A stretch of 64,000 nucleotides of DNA from a bacterium (GCA_004298675.1 SCRI01000058.1:1-64000), one strand, 5' to 3'; positions 35,430-45,287 are shown, counted from the first letter of the stretch. The notes: generated by a model from the sequence alone, not told the origin. Numbers and translations: made by a program.

Positions 35430-37280
35430 TTACTTTGCTTCCTTGAACTCGGCGTCGATCACGTCCTCGGAGTTTTCGTGCGCGGCGCCGTCACTCTGCG
35501 CCCCCGCCGTTGCCCCTGCCGCCGCGCCGTCGCCGGCGGTGGTTCCGCCCGTGCGCTGATAGAGAACCTGCGCCATCTTGTAGCTGGCCTCTTGCAGCTT
35601 CTCGACCGCCTTTTTGACCTCGTCGGCCGTGCCGTTCTTGGCGACGCCCTTCAGCTCGGTCAGTGCGTCTTCCGTGGCCTTGCGGTCCTCGCCGGCGAGC
35701 TTCTCGCCGACTTCTTTCAGCGATTTTTCCGTGGAGTAGATGAGGCTATCCGCCTGATTGCGGATCTCGATCTCCTCGCGCCGCTTGCGGTCTTCGGCCG
35801 CGAAGCGCTCCGAGTCCTTGACCATGCGCTCGACTTCCTCTTTGTTGAGGTTGGTCGAGGCCGTGATCTGGATCTTCTGCTCCTTACCGGTGCCGAGATC
35901 CTTAGCGGCGACGTGCACGATGCCGTTGGCATCGATGTCGAACGTCACCTCGATCTGCGGCACGCCGCGCGGAGCCGGCGGGATGCCTTCGAGACGGAAG
36001 CGTCCCATGGTCTTGTTGTCGACCGCCATCTCGCGTTCGCCCTGCAGCACGTGGATGTCCACCGACGTCTGCCCATCCTCGGCCGTGGTGAAGACCTGCG
36101 TCTTGCGCGTCGGGATGGTGGTGTTACGCTCGATCAGCTTGGTCATCACGCCGCCCAGCGTCTCGAGTCCGAGCGAGAGCGGAGTGACGTCCAGCAGCAC
36201 GACGTCGCGCACCTCACCGGCGAGCACGCCGCCCTGGATCGCGGCGCCCACTGCGACGACTTCGTCGGGGTTGACGCCCTGATGCGGGTCCTTCCCCGTC
36301 AGCCGCTTGACTAGCTCTTGGATGACGGGCATGCGCGTGGAGCCGCCCACGAGCACGATCTCGTCGATCTGCCCGACGTCGAGCTTCGCGTCGGAGAGCG
36401 CCTGCCGGAAGGGGCCGACGCAGCGATCGGTGAGGTCGCTGGTGAGCTCCTCGAACTTGGCACGCGCCAGCGTGACGTCGAGATGCTTGGGACCATTTTG
36501 ATCGGCGGTAATGAACGGCAGGTTGATGTTGGTCGTCACCATCGACGAGAGCTCGATCTTCGCCTTTTCAGCCGCCTCGGTTAGACGCTGCATGGCCTGG
36601 CGATCGCCGCTGAGGTCGAGGCCCTGTTCTTTGCGGAACTCCGCGACGAGGAACTCGACGATGCGGTGATCGTAGTCGTCGCCGCCGAGGTGCGTGTCAC
36701 CCGAGGTCGACTTGACTTCGAAGACGCCGTCGCCCACTTCCAGCACGGAGACGTCGAAGGTGCCGCCGCCGAGATCCCAGACCAGGATCGTCTCGTTGCT
36801 CTTCTTGTCCAGACCGTATGCGAGCGCCGCCGCCGTGGGCTCGTTGATGATGCGCAGCACTTCGACGCCGGCGATGCGCCCGGCATCCTTCGTGGCCTGA
36901 CGCTGGGCATCGTTGAAGTACGCCGGCACCGTGATCACGGCTTGCGTCACGCGCTCGCCCAAGTAGGTTGAGGCGTCGTTGACCAGCTTCTGGAGAACCA
37001 TGGCCGAGATCTCTTGCGGCGTGTAGTCCTTGCCGTCGATCTTGACCTTGAAATCCGTGCCCATGTGCCGCTTGATCGAGCTGATCGTGCGGTCGGGATT
37101 GGTGATCGCCTGACGCTTCGCCAACTGACCCACGAGACGCTCGCCGGTTTTGGTGAAGGCGACGACGGACGGCGTGAGCCTACTGCCCTCGCTGTTGGTG
37201 ATCACCGTCGGCTGTGTGCCTTCCATAACGGCGACCACGGAGTTGGTGGTACCGAGGTCGATACCGACCACCTTGGCCAT
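35430..37280 (-). CDS. dnaK: Chaperone DnaK (Hsp70)
   Basis: 616 residues. The [16 protein letters not shown] phosphate loop, [33 protein letters not shown] and GGSTRMP motifs mark the ATPase domain; the substrate-binding domain begins near residue 390 ([14 protein letters not shown]) and the C-terminus ends in a Gly/Ala-rich tail with [17 protein letters not shown] lies 9 bases before the ATG. No CIRCE palindrome was found upstream. Confidence 0.97.
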   Translation of the reverse strand: MAKVVGIDLGTTNSVVAVMEGTQPTVITNSEGSRLTPSVVAFTKTGERLVGQLAKRQAITNPDRTISSIKRHMGTDFKVKIDGKDYTPQEISAMVLQKLVNDASTYLGERVTQAVITVPAYFNDAQRQATKDAGRIAGVEVLRIINEPTAAALAYGLDKKSNETILVWDLGGGTFDVSVLEVGDGVFEVKSTSGDTHLGGDDYDHRIVEFLVAEFRKEQGLDLSGDRQAMQRLTEAAEKAKIELSSMVTTNINLPFITADQNGPKHLDVTLARAKFEELTSDLTDRCVGPFRQALSDAKLDVGQIDEIVLVGGSTRMPVIQELVKRLTGKDPHQGVNPDEVVAVGAAIQGGVLAGEVRDVVLLDVTPLSLGLETLGGVMTKLIERNTTIPTRKTQVFTTAEDGQTSVDIHVLQGEREMAVDNKTMGRFRLEGIPPAPRGVPQIEVTFDIDANGIVHVAAKDLGTGKEQKIQITASTNLNKEEVERMVKDSERFAAEDRKRREEIEIRNQADSLIYSTEKSLKEVGEKLAGEDRKATEDALTELKGVAKNGTADEVKKAVEKLQEASYKMAQVLYQRTGGTTAGDGAAAGATAGAQSDGAAHENSEDVIDAEFKEAK

Positions 37281-37417
37281 GAAGTGAACCCTCCTCGGCG
37301 ATTGCCCGTCCGTGCACCATCTCCGGGCGCTTGCGCGCCGCTGAAGCCTTGCGGCTTACCGTACCGGCTAATCGTCCCTCGTAAAATATCTCTCTAGTAA
37401 GCCGCGGTCTCCGAGAA

Positions 37418-37441
37418 GGGCCGACCCCATTGGACCGGCCC
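37418..37441 (-). terminator. Hairpin between htrA and dnaK
   Basis: GGGCCG (37418-37423) pairs with CGGCCC (37436-37441), read on the minus strand after htrA and followed by TTCTC. The 199-base gap (37281-37479) also holds an AT-rich patch (about 37382-37398) that may contain the dnaK promoter; no clear -35/-10 pair is visible. Confidence 0.4.
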
Positions 37442-37479
37442 CTCGTGAAGACTGGCTTCCTTTTCGTAATACCCGTTTT

Positions 37480-38667
37480 TTACTGGTTTGGATTCATTCC
37501 CGCCGGTGCCTGTCCAACCTTGACGTTAGCCAGGACCTTGTTGCCGTAGCGCCAGAGCACCATCGAGATGGTCTTGCCGGGCGCGGTACCCTGGATGATC
37601 TCCTGGAGCTGTTTGGTGGTGCCGACGCGCTTGCCGCCAACCTCCTGGATGACGTCACCGGGTTCCAAACCCGCCTGGTCGGCCGGGGAGCCGTTCAGGA
37701 CCGCGTTGACCACCACGCCCGCCGGGCCGCGGTAGTTGAGCTGCGAGCGGACCTGGTCGCTCAAATCGCTCATGTAGATGCCGATGAAGCCGCCCGCGGT
37801 TGCTCCTTCAGAGGCGACGCCGGGGTGGTGCACCATGTCAGCCGCAGCCGTCTTGACGACGTTGACGGGGATCGCGAAGCCGATGCCCTGGGCGCCGGCG
37901 GAGGGGCTGGCGACGATCTGATTGACCCCGATGACGTCACCGCTCATGTCGAGCAGCGGGCCACCGGAGTTGCCCGGGTTGATAGGGGCCGACGTCTGCA
38001 GCAGGCCCTTGAACGTGCGCGGCTGCAGGCCCGGCTGCTCCGGTGAGACCGTCTCCTCGCGATTGAAGCCCGAGACCACGCCCACCGTGACGGACTGCTG
38101 CAGTTCCAGCGGTTCGCCGATCGCGATCGCCCATTGGCCCCGGCTCAGCTTCGAGCTGTCGCCCAACGGTAGGGCCGGGGGCAGATCTTTCGGGTTCTGG
38201 ACCTTGACCAGGGCGAGGTCGATCTTGGGATTGTCGGAGTAGATCGTCGCCTTCTCGCGGCGATTGTTGGCGAAGACGACCGTGATCGCGGAGGCCCCGT
38301 GCACAACGTGCGAGTTGGTGAGAATCAGGCCGGCGGACTGGTCGTAGACGAAGCCCGAGCCTGAGGCCAGTGCGCGGTAGTTCTGGACCGGCGGCCCCAT
38401 GCCGAAGAGCTCGTTGAACGGATTGACGACTTGCCCGTTGATGACGACCTGCAGGGCGACGACGGACGGCTCGGCGCGCCGGACGGCGGCTACGATGCGG
38501 TCTTGGTCGGAAGCGCCGCTCTGCAGCGGCGCCGCGGAGGCTACGCCGGCGGTGGTGGCGGCTTGGATCTGCGTGATATGGGAGCTGGCGTAGACCAGCA
38601 TCGCCAGACTCCCGATCAGCGCGCCCACCAGCGCGAAGATCGCCGAGGAGTAGCGTGATTGCGTCAT
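37480..38667 (-). CDS. HtrA/DegP-like membrane-anchored serine protease
   Basis: The 395-residue protease has an N-terminal membrane anchor (residues 8-29), a trypsin-like domain with catalytic triad H120 (TNSHVV), D150 (KIDLALV) and S234 (PGNSGGPL), and one PDZ domain (about 290-385, GVVVNAVLNGSPADQAGLEPGDVI). One PDZ and the anchor make it DegS/HtrA-like quality control outside the membrane. It is upstream of dnaK-grpE-dnaJ, and its promoter suggests leaderless translation. Confidence 0.93.
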   Translation of the reverse strand: MTQSRYSSAIFALVGALIGSLAMLVYASSHITQIQAATTAGVASAAPLQSGASDQDRIVAAVRRAEPSVVALQVVINGQVVNPFNELFGMGPPVQNYRALASGSGFVYDQSAGLILTNSHVVHGASAITVVFANNRREKATIYSDNPKIDLALVKVQNPKDLPPALPLGDSSKLSRGQWAIAIGEPLELQQSVTVGVVSGFNREETVSPEQPGLQPRTFKGLLQTSAPINPGNSGGPLLDMSGDVIGVNQIVASPSAGAQGIGFAIPVNVVKTAAADMVHHPGVASEGATAGGFIGIYMSDLSDQVRSQLNYRGPAGVVVNAVLNGSPADQAGLEPGDVIQEVGGKRVGTTKQLQEIIQGTAPGKTISMVLWRYGNKVLANVKVGQAPAGMNPNQ

Positions 38668-38673
38668 GTCACT

Positions 38674-38679
38674 ATTCTA
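38674..38679 (-). promoter_or_regulatory. -10 element of htrA, 6 bases from the start codon
   Basis: TAGAAT on the minus strand ends 6 bases before the htrA ATG, and no Shine-Dalgarno fits between them. Transcription would begin at or next to the A of the ATG. Confidence 0.45.
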
Positions 38680-38719
38680 CACGCGCAGCAGGACCGCGGA
38701 CCCGCGTTTCAGCGTTCCT

Positions 38720-39031
38720 TTAGGGAAGATTTAGCACCCGGTCGCTCTGTTGCGCTCCTCGTTGAGCTTCGCGGGCTTGAATGCGGGCCTCCACGCTCCG
38801 GCGCAGGCGGGTCAGCTCCTCCTCACGCAGGAGCAGCAGGCGGACCTTGAGCAGTTCGGCCTCGGCCCGGCGGGCGCGGGGCGAGAGTAATCCCTCGCCC
38901 TGGGCCCCTGGAAGGCAAGAGGGGCGGGCGGCCTCGGATGTGGTATGCTTGCCGGTGGCCTGGCCGGCGATGGCCGCCCCGGTCACCGTCAGGAGCGCCG
39001 CCAGCGCCGTTACGGTCATGGCGCCTCTCAT
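38720..39031 (-). CDS. Small exported protein with C-terminal coiled coil, unknown function
   Basis: 103 residues from ATG 39031, chosen because AGGAGG lies 6 bases upstream, one of the best ribosome-binding sites in the window. A signal peptide (MTVTALAALLTVTGAAIAG) is followed by a short linker with one Cys and a charged helix (AEAELLKVRLLLLREEELTRLRRSVEARIQAREAQRG). No family recognised. Its start lies only 28 bases from that of RNase J on the other strand. Confidence 0.6.
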   Translation of the reverse strand: MRGAMTVTALAALLTVTGAAIAGQATGKHTTSEAARPSCLPGAQGEGLLSPRARRAEAELLKVRLLLLREEELTRLRRSVEARIQAREAQRGAQQSDRVLNLP

Positions 39032-39059
39032 CGATCGGAATCCTCCTCGCCGGCATCTC

Positions 39060-40832
39060 ATGCCGGCATTCGTCAATCACGCCCAGGAAAGCAACGTCAA
39101 GATCTTGAGTACCAACGGAGCGCTCACACCACCCGACGGCAAGCCGCTCGCCGACACACGCATCGTCCCCGAGGCCCCGGCCGAGCCGTACCTGCGCATC
39201 GTCCCGCTGGGCGGCTGCTCGGAGATCGGCCGCAACATGACGGTGATCGAGACCAACGACGACATCGTCGTAGTCGATTGCGGCCTGATGTTCCCCGACG
39301 AAGAGATGTTCGGGGTCGACATCGTCATCAGCGATTTCAGTTACCTGCGCGAGCGCGAGGAGAAGCTGCGCGGGCTGCTGGTGACGCACGGCCATGAGGA
39401 CCACATCGGCGGGATCCCGTACTTCCTGCGCGAGTTTCCGCAGGTGCCGGTGATCGGCACCGCGCTTTCGCTGGCGCTCGTGAAGGCGAAGTTCCGCGAG
39501 CACAAGGTCGGCGACGTCGAGTTGCGGGTCGTGGCTCCGAGCGAAGTCGTGACGCTGGGCGGCATTCGCGCCGAGTTCGTGCACATGACGCACAGCCTCG
39601 CCGGCGCATGTTCGCTTGCCATCTCCACCCCGCTGGGCTTGGTGTTCCACACCGGCGATTTCAAGTTCGATCAGACGCCGCTGGATGGCCGGCCCGCGGA
39701 TTTCGCGGCCATCGCGCGCTACGGCTCGCAAGGCGTGCTCTGCCTGCTCTCCGATTCCACCAACGCCGAGCGGCCCGGGCATACACCATCGGAGCGCACC
39801 GTCAGCGAGGCCTTCAGCAACATTTTCGCACGCGCTCGCGGGCGCATCATCGTGGCCTCGTTCGCCTCCAACGTTCCGCGTATCCAGCAGGTTGCCGATC
39901 ACGCGCTGCGCTTCGGCCGCAGGATGGCCTTCCTGGGGCGCTCGCTGCAGAACGTCGTGCACTTCGCCACCGAGTTGGGTTACCTGCGCCTCTCGCAAGA
40001 CCGCATCATCCGCATCGAGGACGTCGACTCGTACCCGCCGGAGGAGGTCGTGATCATGACGACGGGCTCGCAGGGCGAGCCGATGTCGGCGCTGACGCGC
40101 ATGAGCCTGCGCGAGCATCCCAAGGCGAAGATCGTCCCCGGCGACACCGTGGTGATCTCGGCTACGCCGATCCCCGGCAACGAGAAGAGCGTCTCGAAGA
40201 CGATCAACAATCTCTACCGCTTGGGCGCGCACGTCTTCCACGGCGCCGGCGCTCACGTCAGCGGTCACGGCTCGCAAGAGGAGCTGCTGCTGATGCTCAA
40301 CCTCGTGCGCCCCAAGTATTTCATCCCGGTACACGGTGAGTATCGCATGCTGGTGAGCCACGCGCGCTTGGCCGAGCGCGCCGGCGTGGCTGCGGGGAAC
40401 GCCTTCGTGGTGGAGAACGGCGATGTGGTGGAGTTCACGGCAGGCGAGGCCGGGAAAGTCGGGAAGACGTACGGCGGCAACGTGCTGGTCGATGGGTCCG
40501 GCGTGGGCGACGTCGGTGCCGCCGTACTGCGCGATCGCCGGCTGCTCTCCAGCGACGGTATCGTGATGATCGTCGTCTCGATCGACGCCGAAGATTCGCG
40601 CGTGGTGGCCGGTCCCGACGTCATGACCAAGGGCGTCTTCTACGTGCCCGAATCCGATGAGTTGCTCGAGGACTTGCATGCCGCCGCCGATGAGGCGCTG
40701 GCAACCTGCAGCGTGGACGGGATGGGCGATGCGCAGAGCGTGCGCGAGCGGCTGCGTGAGTCGATCTCGCGGCTGGTCTACGAGCGTACGCGGCGCCGCC
40801 CGGTAGTCGTGCCGGTCGTGATGGAAGTGTAA
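39060..40832 (+). CDS. rnj: Ribonuclease J
   Basis: A 590-residue metallo-beta-lactamase/beta-CASP RNase with 5' exonuclease and endonuclease activity. After a 45-residue N-terminal extension the core runs LRIVPLGGCSEIGRNMTVIE, the zinc motif HGHEDHIGG (H110, H112, D114, H115), then GDFKFDQTP and the beta-CASP domain (SDSTNAERPGHTPSE, ASFASNVPRIQQ, VHGEYRMLVSHA). The start is uncertain: ATG 39060, TTG 39105 or ATG 39018. It matters for mRNA decay in bacteria that lack RNase E. Confidence 0.94.
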   Translation: MPAFVNHAQESNVKILSTNGALTPPDGKPLADTRIVPEAPAEPYLRIVPLGGCSEIGRNMTVIETNDDIVVVDCGLMFPDEEMFGVDIVISDFSYLREREEKLRGLLVTHGHEDHIGGIPYFLREFPQVPVIGTALSLALVKAKFREHKVGDVELRVVAPSEVVTLGGIRAEFVHMTHSLAGACSLAISTPLGLVFHTGDFKFDQTPLDGRPADFAAIARYGSQGVLCLLSDSTNAERPGHTPSERTVSEAFSNIFARARGRIIVASFASNVPRIQQVADHALRFGRRMAFLGRSLQNVVHFATELGYLRLSQDRIIRIEDVDSYPPEEVVIMTTGSQGEPMSALTRMSLREHPKAKIVPGDTVVISATPIPGNEKSVSKTINNLYRLGAHVFHGAGAHVSGHGSQEELLLMLNLVRPKYFIPVHGEYRMLVSHARLAERAGVAAGNAFVVENGDVVEFTAGEAGKVGKTYGGNVLVDGSGVGDVGAAVLRDRRLLSSDGIVMIVVSIDAEDSRVVAGPDVMTKGVFYVPESDELLEDLHAAADEALATCSVDGMGDAQSVRERLRESISRLVYERTRRRPVVVPVVMEV

Positions 40833-41717
40833 GTGGCGGCTAGCGCCACACTGCCGCAAGCAATCGACGAGCCCGTCGCGCGCGGCTTCGCCTACGACGT
40901 CTGGCGCCGTTTGCGCGCCAATCCGGTGGCGCTTACCGGCGCGGCCGTAGTCGTGCTGCTGCTGCTGGCCGCGATCTTCGCGCCGCAGCTGGCCCACCAG
41001 GATCCGCTGGCGCAGAACCTATCCCTGGGAGCTTCGGCGCCGTCGGGGCAGCATCTCATGGGTACGGACAAGTTAGGGCGCGATCTCTTCGCGCGCATCG
41101 TCTACGGGTCGCGCATCTCGATCCGCATCGGTTTCGTGGCCGTGGGCATCGCCATCACGGCCGGCACGCTGATCGGCACCGTTGCCGGTTACGCCGGGGG
41201 CGCGCTCGACGCGGCGCTGATGGGGCTGATGGACGTGATGCTCGCGTTTCCCTCCATCATTCTCGCCATCGGCATCACCACGGTGCTGGGGCCCAGCGTC
41301 ACCAACCTGATGATCGCCATCGGCGTGGTCTACGTGCCGCAGTATGCGCGGCTGGCGCGCTCGAGCGTGCTGCAGGTGAAGGAGATGGAGTTCGTGGAGG
41401 CCGCGCGGGCGCTGGGGGCGCGCAGCATCCGGCTGATCTGGCGGCATATCGTCCCGAATATTCTCACGCCTCTGTTGGTACAGGCCACGCTCGGCATCGC
41501 TACCGCGGAACTGGAGGCCGCCGGTCTCTCGTACCTCGGCTTGGGCGCACGCCCACCCGCACCCGAGTGGGGCGCGATGCTGAACGACGCACGCGACTAC
41601 TGGCTGAATGCACCCTGGGCGCTGATCTTTCCCGGCGTGGCGATCACCGTGACGGTGCTGGCGTTCAATCTCTTCGGCGACGGCTTGCGCGACGCACTCG
41701 ATCCGAAGATGAAGTAG
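40833..41717 (+). CDS. ABC transporter permease, DppC/OppC family (orphan)
   Basis: 294 residues beginning at GTG 40833, directly after the RNase J stop. OppC_N segment (YDVWRRLRANPVALTGAAVV), the MGTDKLGRDLFARIVYGSRIS motif, five to six helices and the EAA loop (EAARALGARSIRLIWRHIVPN) identify the C-type inner-membrane subunit of dipeptide/oligopeptide or nickel importers. The usual partner permease, solute-binding protein and ATPases are not here, so it must use partners encoded elsewhere. Confidence 0.9.
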   Translation: MAASATLPQAIDEPVARGFAYDVWRRLRANPVALTGAAVVVLLLLAAIFAPQLAHQDPLAQNLSLGASAPSGQHLMGTDKLGRDLFARIVYGSRISIRIGFVAVGIAITAGTLIGTVAGYAGGALDAALMGLMDVMLAFPSIILAIGITTVLGPSVTNLMIAIGVVYVPQYARLARSSVLQVKEMEFVEAARALGARSIRLIWRHIVPNILTPLLVQATLGIATAELEAAGLSYLGLGARPPAPEWGAMLNDARDYWLNAPWALIFPGVAITVTVLAFNLFGDGLRDALDPKMK

Positions 41718-41746
41718 ATGGCGCAGCCGTGCTGGAAGAGTGCGGC

Positions 41747-42742
41747 ATGGCTACGACAGCGAGTTTCTCCGGTTCCGTCGGCAACACGCCGCTTATCGAG
41801 CTGACGCGCCTCTCGCGCGCACTGCGGCGGACGATTCTCGGCAAAGCGGAATTCCTCAATCCCGGCGGCTCGGTCAAGGATCGCGCGGCCGCCTCCATCG
41901 TCGATGACGCCGAACGGCGTGGCACGCTGGTGCCCGGCGGGACGATCGTCGAAGGCACTGCCGGTAATACCGGCATCGCGCTTGCGCTCGCGGCCAACGA
42001 ACGCGGCTACCGCTGCATCATCGTCATCCCGGACGACCAAGCCCCCGAGAAGATCGATCTGCTGCGGACCTTCGGCGCCGACGTGCGCGTGGTTCCGGCC
42101 GTGGCCTTCACCAACCCCGAGAACTACTATCACGTCGCGCGAGGCATCGCCGAGCAGACGCCGGGAGCGATCTGGGCCGACCAGTTCGAGAACCTCGCCA
42201 ATCGCCGCGCGCACGAAGAGAGCACCGGCCCGGAGATCTGGGAGCAATGCGGTGGACGCTTGGACGCCTTCATCGCTGCGGCTGGAACCGGCGGGACCCT
42301 CGCTGGGGTCGCGTCCGCGCTCAAAGCGAGAGACAAACGCGTGCTGACGGTGCTGTGCGATCCCATGGGGTCGGCGCTCTACTCCCACGTCACGAACGGA
42401 ACGCTCGAGGTCGAGGGGGACTCGGTGATCGAGGGCATCGGCATCAAGCGCATCACGCAGAACTTCGCGGGGGCATCGATCGATCGGGCGCTGCGCGTCG
42501 AGGACCGTGAAGCGGTGGAGATGGCGCATTGGCTGCTGCGCCACGAGGGGCTCTTCCTGGGCGGTTCGGCGGCGCTCAACGTCGTCGGAGCGGCGCGCTT
42601 GGCGCTCACGCTCCCCGCAGGCGCGCGCGTCGCAACCATCTTGTGCGATGGCGGCCAGCGCTACCAGTCGCGCCTTTACGACGAAGCCTGGCTGCGCGAG
42701 AACGACCTCGAGCTCTCCGGCGGAGCGCTGGAGTTCCTGTAG
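41747..42742 (+). CDS. Cysteine synthase family (PLP-dependent)
   Basis: 331 residues. GNTPLIELTRL, the PLP lysine in NPGGSVKDRAA (K44), the substrate loop EGTAGNTGIALA and the phosphate loop GTGGTLAG identify the O-acetylserine sulfhydrylase/cystathionine beta-synthase family. ATG 41747 is supported by GGAAGAG six bases upstream; GTG 41729 is possible. CysK is the likely role, but the EGTAGNTG loop (instead of EPTSGNTG) resembles PLP enzymes of the CBS/CysM group too. Confidence 0.88.
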   Translation: MATTASFSGSVGNTPLIELTRLSRALRRTILGKAEFLNPGGSVKDRAAASIVDDAERRGTLVPGGTIVEGTAGNTGIALALAANERGYRCIIVIPDDQAPEKIDLLRTFGADVRVVPAVAFTNPENYYHVARGIAEQTPGAIWADQFENLANRRAHEESTGPEIWEQCGGRLDAFIAAAGTGGTLAGVASALKARDKRVLTVLCDPMGSALYSHVTNGTLEVEGDSVIEGIGIKRITQNFAGASIDRALRVEDREAVEMAHWLLRHEGLFLGGSAALNVVGAARLALTLPAGARVATILCDGGQRYQSRLYDEAWLRENDLELSGGALEFL

Positions 42743-42751
42743 AGGCGCGGC

Positions 42752-43330
42752 TTGAGAAAAATCATCGACGTCGAGACCACGCTCTCGACAGAGCGTTTAC
42801 TCCTGGAGCCGGTGCGCGAGCGCCATGCGCGCGAGCTGTTCCCCTCCCTACAGGACGAGCGCATCTTCACCTACATGCCGGAGGATCCGCCGGGTACACC
42901 GGAGGCGCTGGCGGTACGCTACCGCTTGTGGGAGCGGCGGCAATCGCCGAGGGGCAACGAGCGTTGGCTCAACTGGGTGCTGCGCTTGGCGTCGAGCGGC
43001 GAGGCGGTTGGGCTGATGCAGGCTACCGTCCCCGCGGGGGCGCCGACGCTGGTGGCCTACCTGCTCTTTCCCCCGCACTGGGGCCGCGGCTACGCGAAGG
43101 AGGCTTTGGCGCGCGTGCTCCGGCTGCTCTTCGAGGACTACGGCGTGGCGCGCGCCGCCGCGCTGATCGATACGCGCAACGCACGCTCCATCGCGCTCGT
43201 GCGCAGGCTGGGATTCCAGCTCGTGCACACCGTCCGGCAGGCCGCGTTCTCGACCGGCGCGCTCAGCGACGAACACCGCTTTGAGATCGAGCGCGGCGCG
43301 TGGCTGCGCGCCGTCAGCACTCCGGGTTAG
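42752..43330 (+). CDS. GNAT acetyltransferase (RimJ/RimL type)
   Basis: 192 residues, TTG start. TERLLLEPVRERHARELFPSL is the typical N-terminus, and LFPPHWGRGYAKEAL with DTRNARSIALVRRLGFQ carries the acetyl-CoA-binding motifs. It should acetylate a protein N-terminus or a small amine; the substrate is unknown. Its stop overlaps the stop of the convergent M23 peptidase by 4 bases. Confidence 0.87.
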   Translation: MRKIIDVETTLSTERLLLEPVRERHARELFPSLQDERIFTYMPEDPPGTPEALAVRYRLWERRQSPRGNERWLNWVLRLASSGEAVGLMQATVPAGAPTLVAYLLFPPHWGRGYAKEALARVLRLLFEDYGVARAAALIDTRNARSIALVRRLGFQLVHTVRQAAFSTGALSDEHRFEIERGAWLRAVSTPG

Positions 43331-44163
43331 GCGTTGAGATAGTCCCCGGTCACGGGCGCCACGCGTCTGCCGGCGGCGTCGCGGAAGACCAGCGGTACCC
43401 CCTTCCCTTTGCCTACGGCGGCCTTGCGCTGGAGATGCACGTGCACGTGCGGCATCGTGGATCGGCCGCTGTTGCCGCAGGCCGCGATTGGGTCGCCCGC
43501 GTGCACGCGCTGTCCGGACTTCACCGTGATGCTGCCCGGCTTGAGATGGGCGAGCACGAGATAGGCGCCGCCGACCTCGATGACCACATGATTGCCGAAC
43601 GGATGCTGCGTCGCCTCATGCGCGAAGCGGGGTGGGATGCCATCGGGCTGGCCGTCGGCGACGCGCGCGATCGTGCCGTCGACGGGGGCGAGGACGGTCT
43701 TGCCATAGGCCAGGTAGCCTGCAGTGGTGCGCGCCCACGGCAGCCCCGGCCACCCCATCAGGTTAGGCACGTAGAAATCGTAGGCATATTCTTGCGGCGG
43801 CGTCTCGACGTGATGGTTGAGTTCCTTGAGCGTTCCGCCCGCGGCGCAGCGCCAGCGCCCGGTAAAGGGCGGGGCGATCTCGACGGCGTCGCCGGTGGCG
43901 CCGGCGGAGCGCGCACGCATCACGTAATAGAGCGGCCAGAGCGAGATTACGATGCAGCCGGCCAGGAAGCCGGCATTGACGGTTACCGGCGAGTAGCCTT
44001 TGAAGGACGCGATCATCGCGCCGATGACGACCGCGAACATCGCGAAGAGCATGCGCGGCCCCAGCACCGCCGTGCGATAGGGCACGATGGCGATGGAGGC
44101 CGCGACGACGCCCACCAGCGGGATCAGTGGGCTCGAGACGACGAGTGCGCCGAAGCCGCTCAC
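43327..44163 (-). CDS. Membrane-anchored M23 (LytM) metallopeptidase
   Basis: 278 residues. The N-terminal 85 residues contain two to three hydrophobic helices; the C-terminal half is an M23 domain with APVDGTIARVADG, FGNHVVIEVGGAYLVLAHLKPGSITVKSGQRVHAGDPIAACGNSGRST and the zinc motif HVHVH. It probably cuts peptidoglycan cross-bridges or is a regulator of amidases. It starts at GTG overlapping the stop of the isocitrate dehydrogenase-like gene. Confidence 0.87.
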   Translation of the reverse strand: MSGFGALVVSSPLIPLVGVVAASIAIVPYRTAVLGPRMLFAMFAVVIGAMIASFKGYSPVTVNAGFLAGCIVISLWPLYYVMRARSAGATGDAVEIAPPFTGRWRCAAGGTLKELNHHVETPPQEYAYDFYVPNLMGWPGLPWARTTAGYLAYGKTVLAPVDGTIARVADGQPDGIPPRFAHEATQHPFGNHVVIEVGGAYLVLAHLKPGSITVKSGQRVHAGDPIAACGNSGRSTMPHVHVHLQRKAAVGKGKGVPLVFRDAAGRRVAPVTGDYLNA

Positions 44164-45239
44164 GCGAGTGAGGACCAGACTTCGAGCTTGTTCTTGATCT
44201 TGCCGATCACGGCATCCGTGAACTCGGTGGTGGAGGAGTGTCCGCCGAGGTCGCTGGTGGCGAGGCCGTCGGCCACTACTTCGAGTGTCGACTCGTAGAT
44301 GGCGCGCGAGGCCTTCTCAGAGCCCGGCGCTTGGACGTACGAGAGCAGCGCCGCTACTGCGAGAATCATCGCCATCGGGTTGGCAACGTTCTTGCCGAAG
44401 AGGCGCGGTGCCGTGCCGTGCGGGGCCTCCGCCATCACCACGTGCGGTTTGAGTTGGCCGTCGAAGGAGAAGAGCAGCGATTCGGCGCCGGCGATCGAGC
44501 CGAAGAGCTGCATCACCAGGTCCGAGAGACAGTCGCCGTCGCGGTTGAGTGAGGGGATCGCCAGCGAGTCACCCGAGGAGGAGATCAGCAGCGCGTACGT
44601 CGCGTCGATCAGTTGCGGCTCGTACTTGATGTCCGGGTAGCGGGCGGCCGCGGCGTCCATCTCCTCTTTCAGCAGACCTTCGTAGACGGGCGAGACGGTG
44701 TACTTGGGGCCGCCGAAGACGCGCGCTCCTGTGCGCCGCGCGTGGGAGAAGGCGAACTCGGAGACCAAGCGGCAGACGCGGCGCGAGATCGTTTCGGTGC
44801 GGTGCGCGACCTCGTCGAGCCCCTCGCCCTCGCGCCACTCCTTGGCACCGTAGGCATCGCCCACGGCCATGCGGACGACGGAGATCGGCGCGTGGATGCC
44901 GGCCACAGGGCGGACACCGGGAATGCGTCGTCCGGTTCGCAGGATCACCGTGCCTTCGATCTCCCGGCGCAGGATGGCGTTGGGCGAGCCGACGTCGTTC
45001 TTGGCTTCGGGGGTGATCGTCGCCGCCTTGAGCCCGTAGCCATGGGTCTTCATCGCCACCGCAGCCTCGTGCACGATGCCGTTCTGCGTCGCGCGGCGGG
45101 TGGCGAGCGAGAGATCGAAGCGCTTCAACTCCACGTCCACGCCCGTGACGCCGGGATCGAGGATACGCAGCGACTCCTCCAGCAGCTCTTGCCCGGTTTC
45201 ATCGCCTTCGAGAACGACGATCGTCGGCTTGGTTGACAT
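44160..45239 (-). CDS. Isocitrate/isopropylmalate-family dehydrogenase, probably isocitrate dehydrogenase
   Basis: 359 residues from ATG 45239. The beta-decarboxylating dehydrogenase marks are GDETGQELLEESL, KNDVGSPNAILRREIEGTVI, RMAVGDAYGAKE, the metal-binding segment NRDGDCLSDLVMQLFGSIAG and the coenzyme loop EAPHGTAPRLFGKNVANP. The SPN-x-ILR substrate motif fits isocitrate better than isopropylmalate. The coenzyme was not deduced. It is 48 bases downstream of the S1/P1-like gene. Confidence 0.85.
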   Translation of the reverse strand: MSTKPTIVVLEGDETGQELLEESLRILDPGVTGVDVELKRFDLSLATRRATQNGIVHEAAVAMKTHGYGLKAATITPEAKNDVGSPNAILRREIEGTVILRTGRRIPGVRPVAGIHAPISVVRMAVGDAYGAKEWREGEGLDEVAHRTETISRRVCRLVSEFAFSHARRTGARVFGGPKYTVSPVYEGLLKEEMDAAAARYPDIKYEPQLIDATYALLISSSGDSLAIPSLNRDGDCLSDLVMQLFGSIAGAESLLFSFDGQLKPHVVMAEAPHGTAPRLFGKNVANPMAMILAVAALLSYVQAPGSEKASRAIYESTLEVVADGLATSDLGGHSSTTEFTDAVIGKIKNKLEVWSSLA

Positions 45240-45287
45240 CGTTGAACGTAGACCTTTCTCTCTCATGTGAAGTAACGCTGCACCTCG

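Noticed and set aside
37281-37479. CIRCE element or sigma-32-type promoter upstream of dnaK
   Set aside because: Looked for the 9-N9-9 CIRCE palindrome and for CTTGAA/CCCCAT boxes; none seen.
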